A stretch of DNA of 64,000 bases from Druceiella hillmani (taxonomy: Eukaryota; Arthropoda; Insecta; Lepidoptera; Hepialidae): positions 26,578,001 to 26,642,000 of the forward strand of contig JAYKKI010000029.1 of the NCBI GenBank assembly GCA_039881145.1. Reading direction: 5' to 3'. The notes under the pieces were generated by a model. That model ran no database searches and was not told where the DNA came from. It saw nothing but the letters and a program-made list of their open reading frames with translations. This document shows, piece by piece, positions 46,760-59,600 of the stretch (the stretch's first letter is position 1; the number at the start of each line of letters is the position of its first letter). A program made the position numbers and the translations under genes.

Positions 46760-46925
46760 GAATAATTTGGGAACTAGTAGCGAATATTGGGAATTAGGTA
46801 TAGATTGAAGGAAAATTATTAGGATTGACAAATCCAGCGCGATTAATTTTTATGAACAGTTTAATTCTGTATTTCCTTATAATTACTGAATCATTGGTTT
46901 CAGAAAAAAATGTTGAATAACAAAA
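46495..46925 (-). repeat. Dispersed repeat family A, copy 2
   Basis: This is a minus-strand copy of the family at 38735-39140. Its CTGAAACCAATGATTCAG block lies at about 46904-46887, AATCGCGCTGG near 46845, ATCTATACCTAATTCCCA near 46800, and the CAGACGGACGAACAAG block near 46520. A (TA)n array (46702-46756) interrupts this copy but not copy 1. Confidence 0.75.
46702..46756. repeat. (TA)n microsatellite
   Basis: A TA run with one AC interruption near 46714, inside repeat family A copy 2. Confidence 0.97.
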
Positions 46926-49900
46926 ATATTCTTCGCTTTATGCATATGCGATATGATATGCGATATGATACCGGCATTGGTGCAGTCGGCGGCGGGTAGC
47001 ATGGCACATGGGTCCCTTCTAAGCACAAAGTCGGAGTGCATACTGTTTATATTTAATTAGGGGGCTAACTACGTGGAACACTGTCGCTTTGACTAGACCG
47101 ATTTTTTGGCACCTATTTTTTTCTATATTCACATCACTATAACACGTTTAAAGGAAATACTTACGAAAACGCCTTTAAACATTAAAATTTAGTATCGAAC
47201 AATTGTTTGAGGAATAATATTATTACAACGTTTTACCGGAATAACAGTTTTTTCGGTGCACTAACAATCTGGAAGAACAGTTATAATGTATTTATTGTGT
47301 TTTATACGTGTGAATATAATTATACAATCAAACTTGGTGAGAACTTTCAACAGCGCTAGTTTGAGTCAACTTGTATTATACATTTAATTTACAACTTTAA
47401 CTTACCCTTGTTGTCAATTAACGTAATCGTTCTTTACTGAATTTGATCTTTTAATTGCATCTCATGTTACTAAATATTTAGAATACTATGGAAGTAGGTT
47501 TAGTATAATTTGGAACATGTATTTTTCCTAAAGATTTTATATAAATTAGTTATTTCTTTACGTATAAATACAATAACTTTCATTACTGTCGTCTTCGTTC
47601 TTAATATGTTTAGTTATTTTTTTTAAATATTCAGGTAATAAAGTTATATTTATTTCACAATTATATGACAGATAATTTTCAATTTGATATTTTTTCATAA
47701 ATAGAAAGAATTTAAAGTGCAATAAAAATTGTCTAAATACAAAAGAATATCGTTCTGCCTATGTTGGTCAACCGCAATGATGTACATTAATTGTAATTAT
47801 GTTGAGGAGTGTGACAAGTGGTTACAACCAATTCGTAGTAAATATGTTTAGACACAGATACGTGTCCCCGCGGTAGGTGAAACTCACGAACCACATTAAC
47901 AATATATTCACGAACCCAACAATAATTCGCAACAAAGTCCACAGAGCCCATTAAGCCAAGGCGCCATAGTCAAATTACAGTAAGTTAAGATCCGTTACAG
48001 ACATTATGAACGTCTTAATGTCTCCCAAACGACGTTACGAGATGGTGCTCTGTACAGTTTTTTGTTACATAAAAGGAGTTAACTTAATTACAGTCATAGC
48101 CGGTAAATCATAAAATAAAAATGAACGAAGCCTCGAGATCTGAGGAAAAGAGGTGTCTGAGGAAAAGAGGTACGCACGGACTATATTTATCGCTAAAGGG
48201 ATATAATTAAATTAATGAATCTTGAAATTTCGTCAAAGGCTAATATAATGGATTATACTTATTTGAGCTGTGTTTAAATATTTATTAACGGATATTTGGA
48301 AGACAATTTTAGAAGAAGAATGCTTTTTAGATAGGTCGCAAATTTATTTATTAAAAATATTATTTCAATGAGCCTTTTCTATATTGTGAAAATACAGTGT
48401 TATAATGTAGTTTAAGCATAGGTGGCCTCTTATGTTTAAACACACTTTCGTATCTACGTTCTTAGTCGTGTTTTCTGTCTCATGTATAAATTTTTCCCAG
48501 ATGATAATTTTTTTAAAATATCTCCTTGGCTGTTGCTGACTATTAACTAGTCACAAAGGTGTGTAGTCTATGCAAGCAGTATATAATCGCATATCAGGAA
48601 ATTAAATGTATAATATAAATTGATATAATTCCATTTTATTAATAGATATTAAATTAAATATTCGTATTTTTAAATGTTATTCTATATTCGTTTTCTCATA
48701 CGAGAAATGAGGGCGATGATTAACTGTACGACCACAGGATGATTCGTATGCTAGGCGATTCGTTACTTTCATTTCATGCTATATTTTTCATTCTGCGTAC
48801 GGAAGTACTGAGTACATTTCTGTAGTCAGATCAAATATTATGCAGCATTAGATAGAACTTCAGGTTGAAATCTATAACGAGTGCGGTCAAAATACTAATG
48901 CCGAAGTCTATAATCGCGTTTTAATTCAGATAACAAGTTATAGGTCAGCACGATTGATCATCAATTTACAATTGATCATAAACATTTGAATTATACGAGC
49001 ACCTTACACTAAGTTTCCGACTTGATGGGCGATACTTTGTGGTCGTGTAGACGCCTGCTTTTATCCGGGAGTGAGGTTAAAGAAATCGTAATGTTTATTT
49101 ATCGAGCATTATAATGTTTTGCTCCGATACAAATCTATTTGCAGGAATGTTGTAATGGTCTCCTGATAACAATAAAAATACTAGAAAAGTTCAACTCTGG
49201 TTCGGGAATAAATTGAAATGTTAGGGATTATCAACAGAGCCTATACCTATTATACACAACAGTCCATATGTATGGTATACATTATAACTATATATAAAAA
49301 CCAGAAACTTAATAGTAACAAAGTCGTAATTGACGATTTTCTATTTTCTCGTAGGGTTAAGCTTACGACCTGTTGTTTAGGGTGAAGATACTTAATGGCG
49401 TTTATTTAATTAATTTCGATCCCAATAACACAGATATGCAATGATCGGCTATTTTTGAATACAACCAATTAAGAAAACATTCATAAAGTGTTTGCCTTTG
49501 TTAAAATTTACAAAAATGTCGTTTCGAAAAAGTTAAAAACTGTGAATGTAATGCGACATGCAGTTACTAAGAACCAATATGTTGAATAGGCCGAAAAAAT
49601 AAAAAAAAACATAACAGGAGATAAAGTTAAAATCTAGACAAAAAATGACAATATGTACCTAAAATATTTGACAAAAAAGAGTCAAAAAGGTTACTGTAAA
49701 AGGGGTCAGTCAGAAATGAAGTGAGTTCCGTAGTAGAGTTTTTGATTACCGATGGTGTTAAGGATTGAATTTTTGATTATATCATGTTGGTTATATTATC
49801 AAACAAAAGATAATGTGATTATTTTTTTATTTTTTTTAACAGTTGAACTTTCCAATCTGTTTTTATAAGTAAGGTAATATTGGATTAAAAATTATTAATT

Positions 49901-50752
49901 TATATCAGTATGTAGCTGACCAATCTTTCGATATTCAATAATTTCGATATTCAATAAATTCACTAATTTTATTTAAAATTAGTACTAAATACTAGTTTTA
50001 AAAAAAATCGATATCAAGGTACTAAATACTAATTAAAAAAAAACTTAGAGAACATAAATAAACCTCTTACAGAAACAAAATTCAATAAATGCGAAACCTA
50101 GATGAACATTTGGAAAAAATTATTAAAAAAAGGAATTTCTCCGAAACTAAAAAATGATAAATAGTGTAATTTACATTTACATTTGGGGTACATTTTATAA
50201 ATAGCACCATCTTTATAATTTATTTTTATATACCTACAAAATATCCTACTTGTGTCTTGAAATGTAATAAAAATGAAAACTGTATAAAAATTAATTAAAT
50301 ATTGTCTGGATTTTACTGAGTGGAGCTTAAGAAGAGCTCATCGAAATTTTTGGTTCCTCAATATTTTCATTGAAAATTGATTTCTTTAATAAAAATATCT
50401 CATCCATTAGATAATATATTTTAACCAATAATTAATTAAATTATGGACAATTTTATATAATATAGTGTATTTCTGTTTGACTTCTTTAAGTTATTAAATT
50501 ATTTAATTGAATATGATTTGAGCTGATTATTGCTCACTACTTTAGAGGATATCTCATTAGATTTGATTAATTTAGTGCAATTAGTTTCTTTCAATTTGTA
50601 ATTTTCTTTTATTTCATATGGTTTAGCAGATTTAGTTCCATTGAATTTTGTTCCACTCTATTTTTATTGAATTTCATTTTAGTTATTGATTCTATGCACG
50701 AGCAACGTTATGGTAAATAGTTTTATTATTGCCCACGTATTATAATTGGTTC

Positions 50753-50753
<1 letters not shown>
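46926..50753. other. Long AT-rich non-coding stretch
   Basis: No gene is recognised. A GC-richer patch lies at about 46970-47040 (GGCATTGGTGCAGTCGGCGG). A 17-bp tandem duplication lies at 48139-48172, and local TACTAAATACTA and TCGATATTCAATAA repetitions at 49930-50035. Confidence 0.4.
48139..48172 (+). repeat. 17-bp tandem duplication
   Basis: TCTGAGGAAAAGAGGTG is followed directly by TCTGAGGAAAAGAGGTA. Confidence 0.9.

Positions 50754-50834
<81 letters not shown>
50754..50834. repeat. (TA)n microsatellite
   Basis: About 40 TA units with one AC interruption near 50795. It is the longest TA array of the window. Confidence 0.97.
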
Positions 50835-50835
<1 letters not shown>

Positions 50836-52950
50836 GAAAACATGCCACTTGCCTTATACACAAAATAAGTACAAATCTTCGTGCGGTAGACATCATGGTA
50901 TAGATACATCCATTTAATGTGAATATTGTCTAGATTCAACCGTTTTAGTAAATTAACTATAGCTATGTGTATAAATTTAGTTTTTAATTAGAACATATTA
51001 TAACGGAATTTGCCAAAATAAATAATTTTGTGTATTTTTTATCGTTTAACGCTTTGGAATTAAGTGTGTTCAAGCAAAAAAATGATTTTTGTGACATTTT
51101 GCTGGAAATCTATATAATACTTTTTTATAAATATCAGAATTCATTCCATATGTTGATCGACAATATATTTCGGTCCATAAACTCTTTTGATATAATGCAC
51201 AAAATTATCTATCTCTTGTTGACATTAATAACTGTGTGTTCACCATTTGTAAATAATTTTATTTCCTCAAGAAATTTAAATTCATGTATTGTACATTGAC
51301 AGTGGACACAGCTTGCTTCCGCTTAGCTATAAATGCGCTTGTGTTATATAGGTAGTTAGTTAGGGAACAGATGTTCATCACCAATTCTTTTTTGTCTTTT
51401 TGACGCATTCATAACTAGTATAGATAATTACTTCCGTCAGACAGATATGTGGACAGTTATGCCCTTTCCAAGTCTTGTATGTCCTTTTCATGTATTTATC
51501 TTTATTGTATGGACAGTCAGAATTTGCTAGCGCCTAAATTTTCAAATATTCTAGGCATTGTGTTATGAACTTTTACAGAGGAATCAAGTATAATTTAACT
51601 CAGAAAAATAATACACCTAAACTACTTTTTCTTCCAAATGTTTGCTTGATTTGGAACAGTTTAAATGATTAAATTAGAATAAGTTTAATAACTGCGGATC
51701 GAAAAAAAAATTATATGAAACCTCACGTTTGCTATTCAATTTGATTACTATGAGAAAACGCCAATTTGAAATATAGTTAATTTTTTATAATGTGTATGAA
51801 TTTTATTATCAATCTAACTAATAAAATAAGTATTCATGTCTATGCAGTTATAAAATTATTACAGTTATACAATTCGGTGTAAGTGTTGTTATTGCAAAAG
51901 GATGATGGTTACGGTAGCATAGAAAATTATTCCGCAACAGTGAAAGTTTTTTTGGCTGTATGTTTTTGATAACCGGTATGTATATATTTTCCCAAGTATC
52001 TACGTTTTATATTCTATCATATTATATGCTTTATATTTAAATTTCAATCAGCTAGAAGCGTCCAAATACCAAGATTATATGATCACGCAAAACGTTGTTA
52101 TCAATCTTTTCAGCGGTAAAACTTTTTTTACATCTAGCTAAGAGAAATAGGTTATCAAAAATTTCAGTTAGAATTTTTATTTTATTACTACCTACTGTTG
52201 TTAAGCACGTTTATATCATTTCTTTTGTTAGAAATTATGTTTTTGAGAATTTATTTACAATAAAAAAGTAGGATCTGGATAAAGATTCTTTTGCAATTAA
52301 TGTGAGCAAAGAAATACATTAGTTATCATATGTAATATAAATACGTAGAAAATTGAAGGGTAGTATCATTTAGCGATATTTAAGTTATACATATATTTTC
52401 TTTTACCTATTTCAAACATGATTTATTGTCATTTTTTGTAAGTTTTGTGTGCTCTTATATTTTATAATCAGCGTTACTGTCGTATGTCATATGCAGCTGG
52501 AATTACCCAATGTATAGTAGCATTGTTAGTAAACAACTTAAACGGACACAAAGAGGGCTTCCCTAGCCAGTACTATATTAACTTGTACCAATGTTAGATT
52601 ACGAAGCATTCTGGTATATTTAAGGATTTAATTTAATTACATTTAAACATAATGTTTTCTCGTATCGAGATTGGTACGAGGAAAAACATATTGTAAAAAC
52701 ATGGGAAAAATACTAGCCTAAATTAGACTTACTTGCCATAAGAAGACTTAAATACTAAATAAGTAAAGATATTACGTTGAGTTTGAGTTTGTGGTATATT
52801 ATAGATTGAATATACAGTTTTGTATCGAATAAATTTGTTCTGTTAGTTGAAGGATATTATGAAGTTACGTCTTAATAAAACAAATGACATATTATACTTC
52901 TTTGTCCCACATTCAGTGTATTCAATTAATCTCAATTTAAATTCTGGTAC
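50835..52950. other. AT-rich non-coding stretch
   Basis: The 89-codon open frame at 51030-51299 has AT-noise composition and no motif. No gene is recognised. Confidence 0.4.
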
Positions 52951-52959
52951 ATATCTTGA

Positions 52960-53900
52960 ACTATAGAAAACTTCACACATAATCCCATTTACAAAAGCAC
53001 TTAAAGGTTGGAAGTGAGCAACTATAGACCTATCCGCTTTTTTGAAAGTTTTTGAAATGACCTTGCACAAATTTAGAATCAACTCATTGACTTTCACATA
53101 GTTTCCAATATAGACGTTCTACTCTTACAAATATTTCCTCATTTATTAATTATATTGTGTCTAGTGAGATGGACCAAAATACCAGCATGGTAGTTAAGTG
53201 AAGCCTATCTTAATGTTAAAAAAGCTTTTGATCGCGTCGACAAACATTTTTCTAACAAAATTACTGGAGTAAAGATTCTCCTTCCATTTAGTCCAGGTTT
53301 TGTACTCCCTATCCCGGAAGTGACCACTATTCAGTGATGAAGTTATCACTATTCACTTCTCGTGCCCGTGCCCGATTACGTATGAATACGAATTGATGAC
53401 TTTTTATCTACAACGTGTTTACAATGTTCGGAACATCGGTGTAGCAATGAACAGCCGACTATTATTTCAATATCATGTTAATGGTACTTGTAAGTCACCA
53501 TTTAGAATACTGGTATTTATCATTAGACATTCCCAAGAATGCAATGAAATCATCTACTAAATTACGGCTTTATACGATATTCTAGTTCGTAGCAAATTAG
53601 AAACGAATTAAGTCATTTGGCCTCTACATGGATAAGTTATCTCCTTGTCTTGGAGAAAATAAAAAAGTTTATTATATTTCGTTGTTTTAGAAATTATGGC
53701 TACCATCTTCAAATAAACCCGTAATTTTTATTTGGGGTACGGTTGGATATAAAATTCTTTGTAAGTAAATAGAGAGGTGCATGAATCCTGACAACCCATC
53801 CATTATTTTATATTCCGTATGCACGTATATACTTCCGTTGTAATCTCCATTTTCCGTGCGCTTAATTTGCTTAACTCGATTATGGAGACATTGCCCCATC
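52960..53900 (+). pseudogene. LINE reverse-transcriptase relic (Jockey-like)
   Basis: Reading across frames on the + strand gives blocks of a non-LTR retrotransposon reverse transcriptase in the correct order. SNYRPI lies near 53015, LKVFEMTL near 53040, and AYLNVKKAFDRVD near 53200-53240. These correspond to the SYRPISLL, KvFE and FLDVeKAFDrV motifs. After a gap comes NVRNIGVAMNSRLLFQYHVN (about 53421-53480), then CKSPFRILVFIIRH, and TALYDILVRSKLETN near 53560-53610. These match the post-catalytic 'DLGV-LDS-L-F--H', 'LGFI-R' and 'LY--LVRS-LE' blocks. The catalytic YADD region is missing or destroyed. Stops and frameshifts abound, so it is inactive. Confidence 0.75.
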
Positions 53901-55378
53901 TTGACTTATCGTCGTGTGCGATTCGTAATTTTAAATGACTCTTCTTTCATGCATCGACGCGATTTAACATTTATTTCATATACATATACTAAATTAGTAA
54001 TCTAATATAAAGCAAATACTTGAATTACTTCGAAATTAATTGTCCATTTGCATCCACTTTTATGGATAATAGGAAAATTCACTAGCCGATGAAGCCCCAT
54101 TCTGAAGTTCTGCTTTCATCCTTTGCCGAGGAAGAATAAGTAAGGGAGAATAAAGTTTCCCCTTAGCAGTCATACTGTTTATGAAAATGTTTAATAGTTC
54201 TCTTATAGTTTTAGTGACGGCACCTACCTGCTTCTTCCCTCGAGTGCAAGTATTCTTGTTGTATACTCTCGTTCTGTACTGCAGAATAAATTCATTGTCA
54301 TAACCACACGATGAGCTGGATAATTTGTATTAGACTTTACCTCTTAAAGACGGTTGATTTTATGACGCTGATTTCATTAAAATTTTATGCCCGGGTCAGA
54401 AAAGTTCCTTCGGGACTTCTATGTGATAATTCCGGGTGTCGGTTTTTTAATAAAAATGTGTTTTATGCTTTTGCGTTCTGCCAACTGATCCTCGGTTAAA
54501 ATGTAAAATCGTTTTCAATATTCAAAATATGTTTCACCAATTCTTTATTTCGATAATGAAATCCCCGTATTTCCTTTCTTTGGATTTTTTAAAAATTTTT
54601 TTCATAAGTCATCGTATGAATGTCGATTGGGGAACTTTAAATATTTTTTTAGCCTTAAACTTTACTAGCCTTAAGCTTTTATGGCATTTCCATGTCATAG
54701 AGGTCCCACATATTTTTTGGGTCGTACGAGTATGTATATATTTGCCTTACCAAGAGTAATGAAAATAAATATTTTATTTCCACAATAAAATCTTTTACTC
54801 AAATTGAGAGTGCTGATGTTGGCTGCAGTAAAATGGCCTCCGTCGACGATTTGGTTCTACTTGCCATTAGTAAAGAGCGAGAATTAATTTCTTAGTGATA
54901 TAGATTAATCATTTTACCTGCCTGGTTTATTTTAGCCCCTTCCCAGCCTGGTTTATTTTAACCTTCCTCTAGTTTATATAGTTCCATGAAATTTTGGTTT
55001 CTAAATAAAGAAAATATTGGACGGGATATCGCTGAAAAGATTAAAGTACAAATATTTTTTTTATTCAAAAATGACCATCATGTTTTCCACCTTTAAACCC
55101 ATTTTGTCACAAAGGTTATCTATCTATGGTGAAACAATATAATAGCTTTCAAGACAATAAAAAATCCGATGCACTTCTAAATAATTTCTTGGAATTGAGA
55201 AAAACGCAACAATCATATACATTCAAATCAATTATTAATAAGTAACAAAACACATATTTTAATTAAAAACATTAGCTAAACATTGGAATATTATTTTGTA
55301 AACAGTAATGTGGCACAAAGTGCCGAACGCCATAAATGTGTAACTTGAGACACTTTGTATATAGGGGTACTTTGTGCC
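53901..55378. other. AT-rich non-coding stretch
   Basis: No gene is recognised. GCCTGGTTTATTTTA occurs twice, at 54920 and 54946 (26-bp offset). A GGCACAAAGT / ACTTTGTGCC inverted pair (55312 and 55369) lies just 5' of the hairpin at 55379. Confidence 0.4.
54920..54960 (+). repeat. 15-bp direct repeat
   Basis: GCCTGGTTTATTTTA is repeated at 26-bp offset, separated by GCCCCTTCCCA. Confidence 0.85.
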
Positions 55379-55468
55379 TTCAATGCAATTTGTGCAAAGA
55401 ATGGGCGAACGAGGCTTGTGATATTAGTCAGACCTCATGCGCCCATACCTTGCACAAGTCGCATTGAA
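55379..55468. ncRNA. MicroRNA-precursor-like hairpin
   Basis: A 36-nt left arm (55379-55414, TTCAATGCAATTTGTGCAAA...GGGCGAACGAGG) pairs with 55433-55468 across an 18-nt loop. There are about 29 Watson-Crick pairs, one T-G wobble and several internal mismatches. Length (90 nt), loop size and scattered single mismatches resemble an animal pre-miRNA, unlike the perfect palindromes elsewhere in the window. It is also locally GC-richer. No known miRNA seed is recognised. It could equally be a decayed foldback element. Orientation is undetermined. Confidence 0.35.
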
Positions 55469-55724
55469 TCTAGTTCTCGTTACGATTTTACAAACAAATA
55501 ATACAGTCTCTTGATTTGCTTGTGGCGATGGATTTCGTCGCCAAAAATTATTTTTTATCGGTAAACTAATCTATTTTTTCTTTTCTGCCTTATTTTTTTT
55601 TTGATATAGAAATTGATAGATCTTTCTTCTATTCCTCATTTTCTATATTTTTCTAATTTACTTTGTACGAAAAAGAAGATTTCACTTTTAAGACTTACGT
55701 TTTCGAATTTCGACCTATTTCCAG

Positions 55725-55874
55725 GAACTTATGATAAGAGTGAAATATTCAAAATAGCTTCATGTATGGGCTCTAGCCCTATACTAGCAGAAAACTGTGG
55801 TGATGTAGGTGGCAGAATCTGGTTTGGTATAGTTGTGGATAAGTCTAAGTTTGGTGAGAGCTATTCTAAGACAG
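55725..55874 (+). CDS. Weak candidate internal exon
   Basis: An acceptor-like CGACCTATTTCCAG precedes 55725 and a donor-like ACAG/GTAACT follows 55874, enclosing 150 nt open in one frame. The frame contains YDKSEIFKIASCMGSSPIL and GDVGGRIWFGIVVDKSKFGE. Residue composition (G, D, S, W, C) is protein-like and unlike nearby AT-noise frames, and the length is a multiple of three. No domain is recognised. It may be a host exon or part of an unrecognised transposon. The open frame extends upstream to an ATG at 55613 through an F/L-rich stretch that looks non-coding. Confidence 0.3.
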
Positions 55875-56570
55875 GTAACTAGTCCGGTGATTTCTGCAGA
55901 ATATCAGACTCAAGATGACTAGAGGACCAAGATGACTAGGTATTATCGGATGCTAGATAGCAGAGAACTTGAAGCATCGAGTAATATGATATTTAGAACT
56001 GTTGGATTTGTGGTAGTATTTTCTATAAATTCTTGTGTTGAAATGTTTTCGTAAGTAATCTAAATCACTGAAGATATTTTTAAAAAGATAAATGCCGGTA
56101 TACCTGAATCCTATCTCTGTTATGTCATAGCATGCCTACTTTTCAAAAGCCTCTGAAATAAGTCCTGTAACATCAAATTCATTAATACTAGCTCCTGCAT
56201 TGTTCATTATAAGTATTCTTGAAGGGTTTCATCAATGCTCTTTCCGAAGGTTGGAGCTTATGCGTTTTCCTCTTTCATCTGACGTTACCTTTTTATTTGA
56301 CATTTGTGACTCCAGTTTCATCACAATTGTAAAATGTTCATGGCGTAAAATTATATTTATCTATATAAAGCTTTTTAAAGTATTGATAGAAATATTAACT
56401 TAAACTTTATTAAATACAACTGCACGTTGGGTGGACTCTGCTATTATCAACAACAAATTTGTCGTCCTTAAATTTATAATAAAAGTGTTTTGTAACTGTT
56501 TCTTTTTGGGTGTGATAACGGTCAGATGTCCAGCCAAGTCAAATGTCAGTTTTAAAAATGTCTGTCGTGT

Positions 56571-56606
56571 CAGTAGCATGCATCATCAGTATCATGCATC
56601 ATCAAG
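56571..56606 (+). repeat. Short tandem duplication
   Basis: AGTAGCATGCATCATC is followed by AGTATCATGCATCATC. Confidence 0.8.
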
Positions 56607-59600
56607 TTTTTAATGTTAGATTCTAAAACATTCTTTTATTCTATAAAACACGTCTTCATTAAACTTTCTAAGATAGATCTAAATTCTATTTATTCTCCCT
56701 CTTTGACTAATTTTAGTGTCAAATAAGGTAGTAGAAGGAAATCATACTTCTCGCGGTTTCCCTTAGCGACATCTTTTCTGTGCTTACTTTTTCAATCGCT
56801 ACTATTAAATTGTTTGTACTACAATCACTTTTTTTGTTTCATTATGTTGAGTAAACTGTAACACAAAACAAGAAGAAATGAATATAACAATTTATTTGAA
56901 TTAATATTACGATGAAAAGTGGTGTCTTCGGTCGTAAGGAAAAATATATAGTTCGGTATCAGGGACTCATGCAAGTAAGGGAAAATTGCAATGAAATAAA
57001 ATATACATATTAAACTTATGTTTTAAATAATGTGACGCACAAAATACTCACTAATGGCAAGTGAAATTGTATTACGAACGTATTTACTCCCAAATCTTGT
57101 GACAGGCAAAGCACCTGCACGCTAACTACGCTTTACTCTTTCTTTCGCGCGAGAAACGATCGTCTATTCATGGTCTCTTGCAACAGGTAGAGCGTTTTTT
57201 AAGTACTTATTCCAAGCACCACGGGACTTTTGGTTATTATAGTAAAGAAAACAAACGTCAAGTATGAGGTGGAGTCACGCACTGAATGAGGGTATATCAC
57301 CTAAATTTATGGATGAAACTAATTATCCTCGGTGAAAAAATATATGGTGCTTATACTTTCAACCATTTTTAAATGTGGTAATTAAATTATTTTGCTAACC
57401 TGAGCGTAGAAATGTTTCGTATACATCATTTGTACCTATATATATTTGCTTCAATATATTTTTCTGCAAAAATCTTAACAAGAAAGCATGTATTGGAACT
57501 ATCTATATTGTCCTCGAAACTTCAGATGTCGTCTTAGTTAGGTCAATAGTTTTTAAGTTATGCTAGGAGTACACAACAAGTGTATAGCTAACATGGTTCC
57601 ATTCGAATGGAATCCCAATTGTTTATAATTTTGTTACAAAATACGATTATTTTAGCATTCCTATAGTTATTTTGTGAAGTTTTCCTCAATTTTATAATGG
57701 GAAATTAATATTTTTAAAGCGATGTGATATAACTCGCTGCAACAATCCACCTCGCACTGTCCATGGTAGTCTTGCATCGGTATAATAAAAAGTTCTAATG
57801 GTGCATGACTGCTAAGGAAGCTATAGTATTTAGTCAATTTTAAGCAGTGAAACGATTTGAAATATATTTATTATATATACCAGGGTTCAGTAAAAAGTAC
57901 GAATTTTGCAAGTATTTTAATTAGGTAGAGTGCCGACACAACTCTTGTAGCACGACATTTCCTTAAACGCAATGTAACAGTCAAAGTTTAGTGCTCACAA
58001 AAATCGAGTAACCGATAAATTTAAGCATGCCATAATATCAATATCATTTTTCGAAACACAAACGCATATTCAAAAACAAATTTTTCAAAAATATGGTGCA
58101 AATATGTTTTTTTTTTAAATCTATGTCAGAAATGCGGGACATGATTAGCATACATTATATGCTCCAACATATATTTTACTAACACTACACTTTGTAATTT
58201 TATAATGTATTTACGAATTCGCTTTGCATCACTGCAATGTACTAATCAGAATCATATTGGTATTACGATGAAAAATTGTGTGTATATAGAAAGAGATTTC
58301 TACCAAATATCGTACTTGTGCAAAAAACCATTTCAATCATTAAATTACCAATTAGCCAAATAGATGGCTATGCTAGTATATTTTTGGTACTCAAAATCGC
58401 GCTCGTGTACAAACCGCTTCATCGTGTATTATATTACATCGACGAAAAATTATTTACTTAATTACTTACCAGACTGACTTAGCTTACCACTTCGTATTGC
58501 TGCACAAATGGAGCGTTGCATAATTGGTGCAATTTTTCTATTTTTCTTTTTCCGCCTGAAATTAGTTTATTATTTGTGAAATCGATATGAGTTGTTAGTT
58601 TCAAAGTTTGATCTATAAGGAAGATATGCTTAAAAATGGGAGGATAGAAAAAATTATCTAGATTTTTCTGATAATTATGATGCTGTTTAATGTCGTAATT
58701 ATGACCGCTAAGGGCAAGGTTTTAATTTTGGGTTCTTAATAAAATATACAGGTAATTTGCTGAAAAAAAACATTTAAAAATAGTGGTTAAATTAAATAAT
58801 TTTGTCGATAGCACTATTAAAATAAATCTTTCTGAATTTCATATTGGATTGACAATATAATTTGATTCGCTAAATGTTTCTAACCAATCTGCGATATTAA
58901 ATAAACTTTTATTAATTTAATTTTTTGGAAAGGTGTCTAACGACTAGCAGAGGTCATAAATAGCATCAGTGCTAACTGGAAAACTATCCTACAATATGAT
59001 AACTGATCACCAAATCACATTCTTCACAGAAATTAACAGGAAAATGTAATTTGATTTTTTTGAAGTCGAGAAATAATGATATTATTTGCTATTTGTAACT
59101 TTCCACCTTAAGTGGTGGTCTAAATATGATATCAAGACCTGGTATAATCTCATTTGTATGGATTAATGTCGTAGATAGTCATGGATTTGTGTATTACTTA
59201 TGGTTATTAAACATAGTTAATTTCCTATAAAGTATTTTTTGTATTGTGAGTATAACATAGCATAATTTGACAATATTTGAAAGCGAAAAACAATCATTCT
59301 TACAATAATAATCGATAAAATCATGTTTTTCTGTTTGACAACCAGTATAGCCCAAAATTCAAGTCAGTTTTATATATATACTACAGATTGAACATAAGTT
59401 GGTATCATGTAATAATATAGTATCTAATTCAAAGAAAATCACAGTTAACCTAACCATTCGATTTGATGGCATCTTCAAGAACTTGAGACTTATTCAGATA
59501 GTTTTCTGTTGTTTGATATGGTTATAGATAAAATATTGAGAAAACATGCGTTTATTTAAAATGTTTTTTATTTTTAATTTAAAAGTAACTAAAGAGTGAT

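Noticed and set aside
51030..51299. 89-codon plus-strand open frame
   Set aside because: Composition is AT noise (F, I, L, N, S, Y) and no motif is seen.
53687..53899. 70-codon minus-strand open frame
   Set aside because: It is the antisense shadow of the C-terminal part of the LINE relic on the plus strand.
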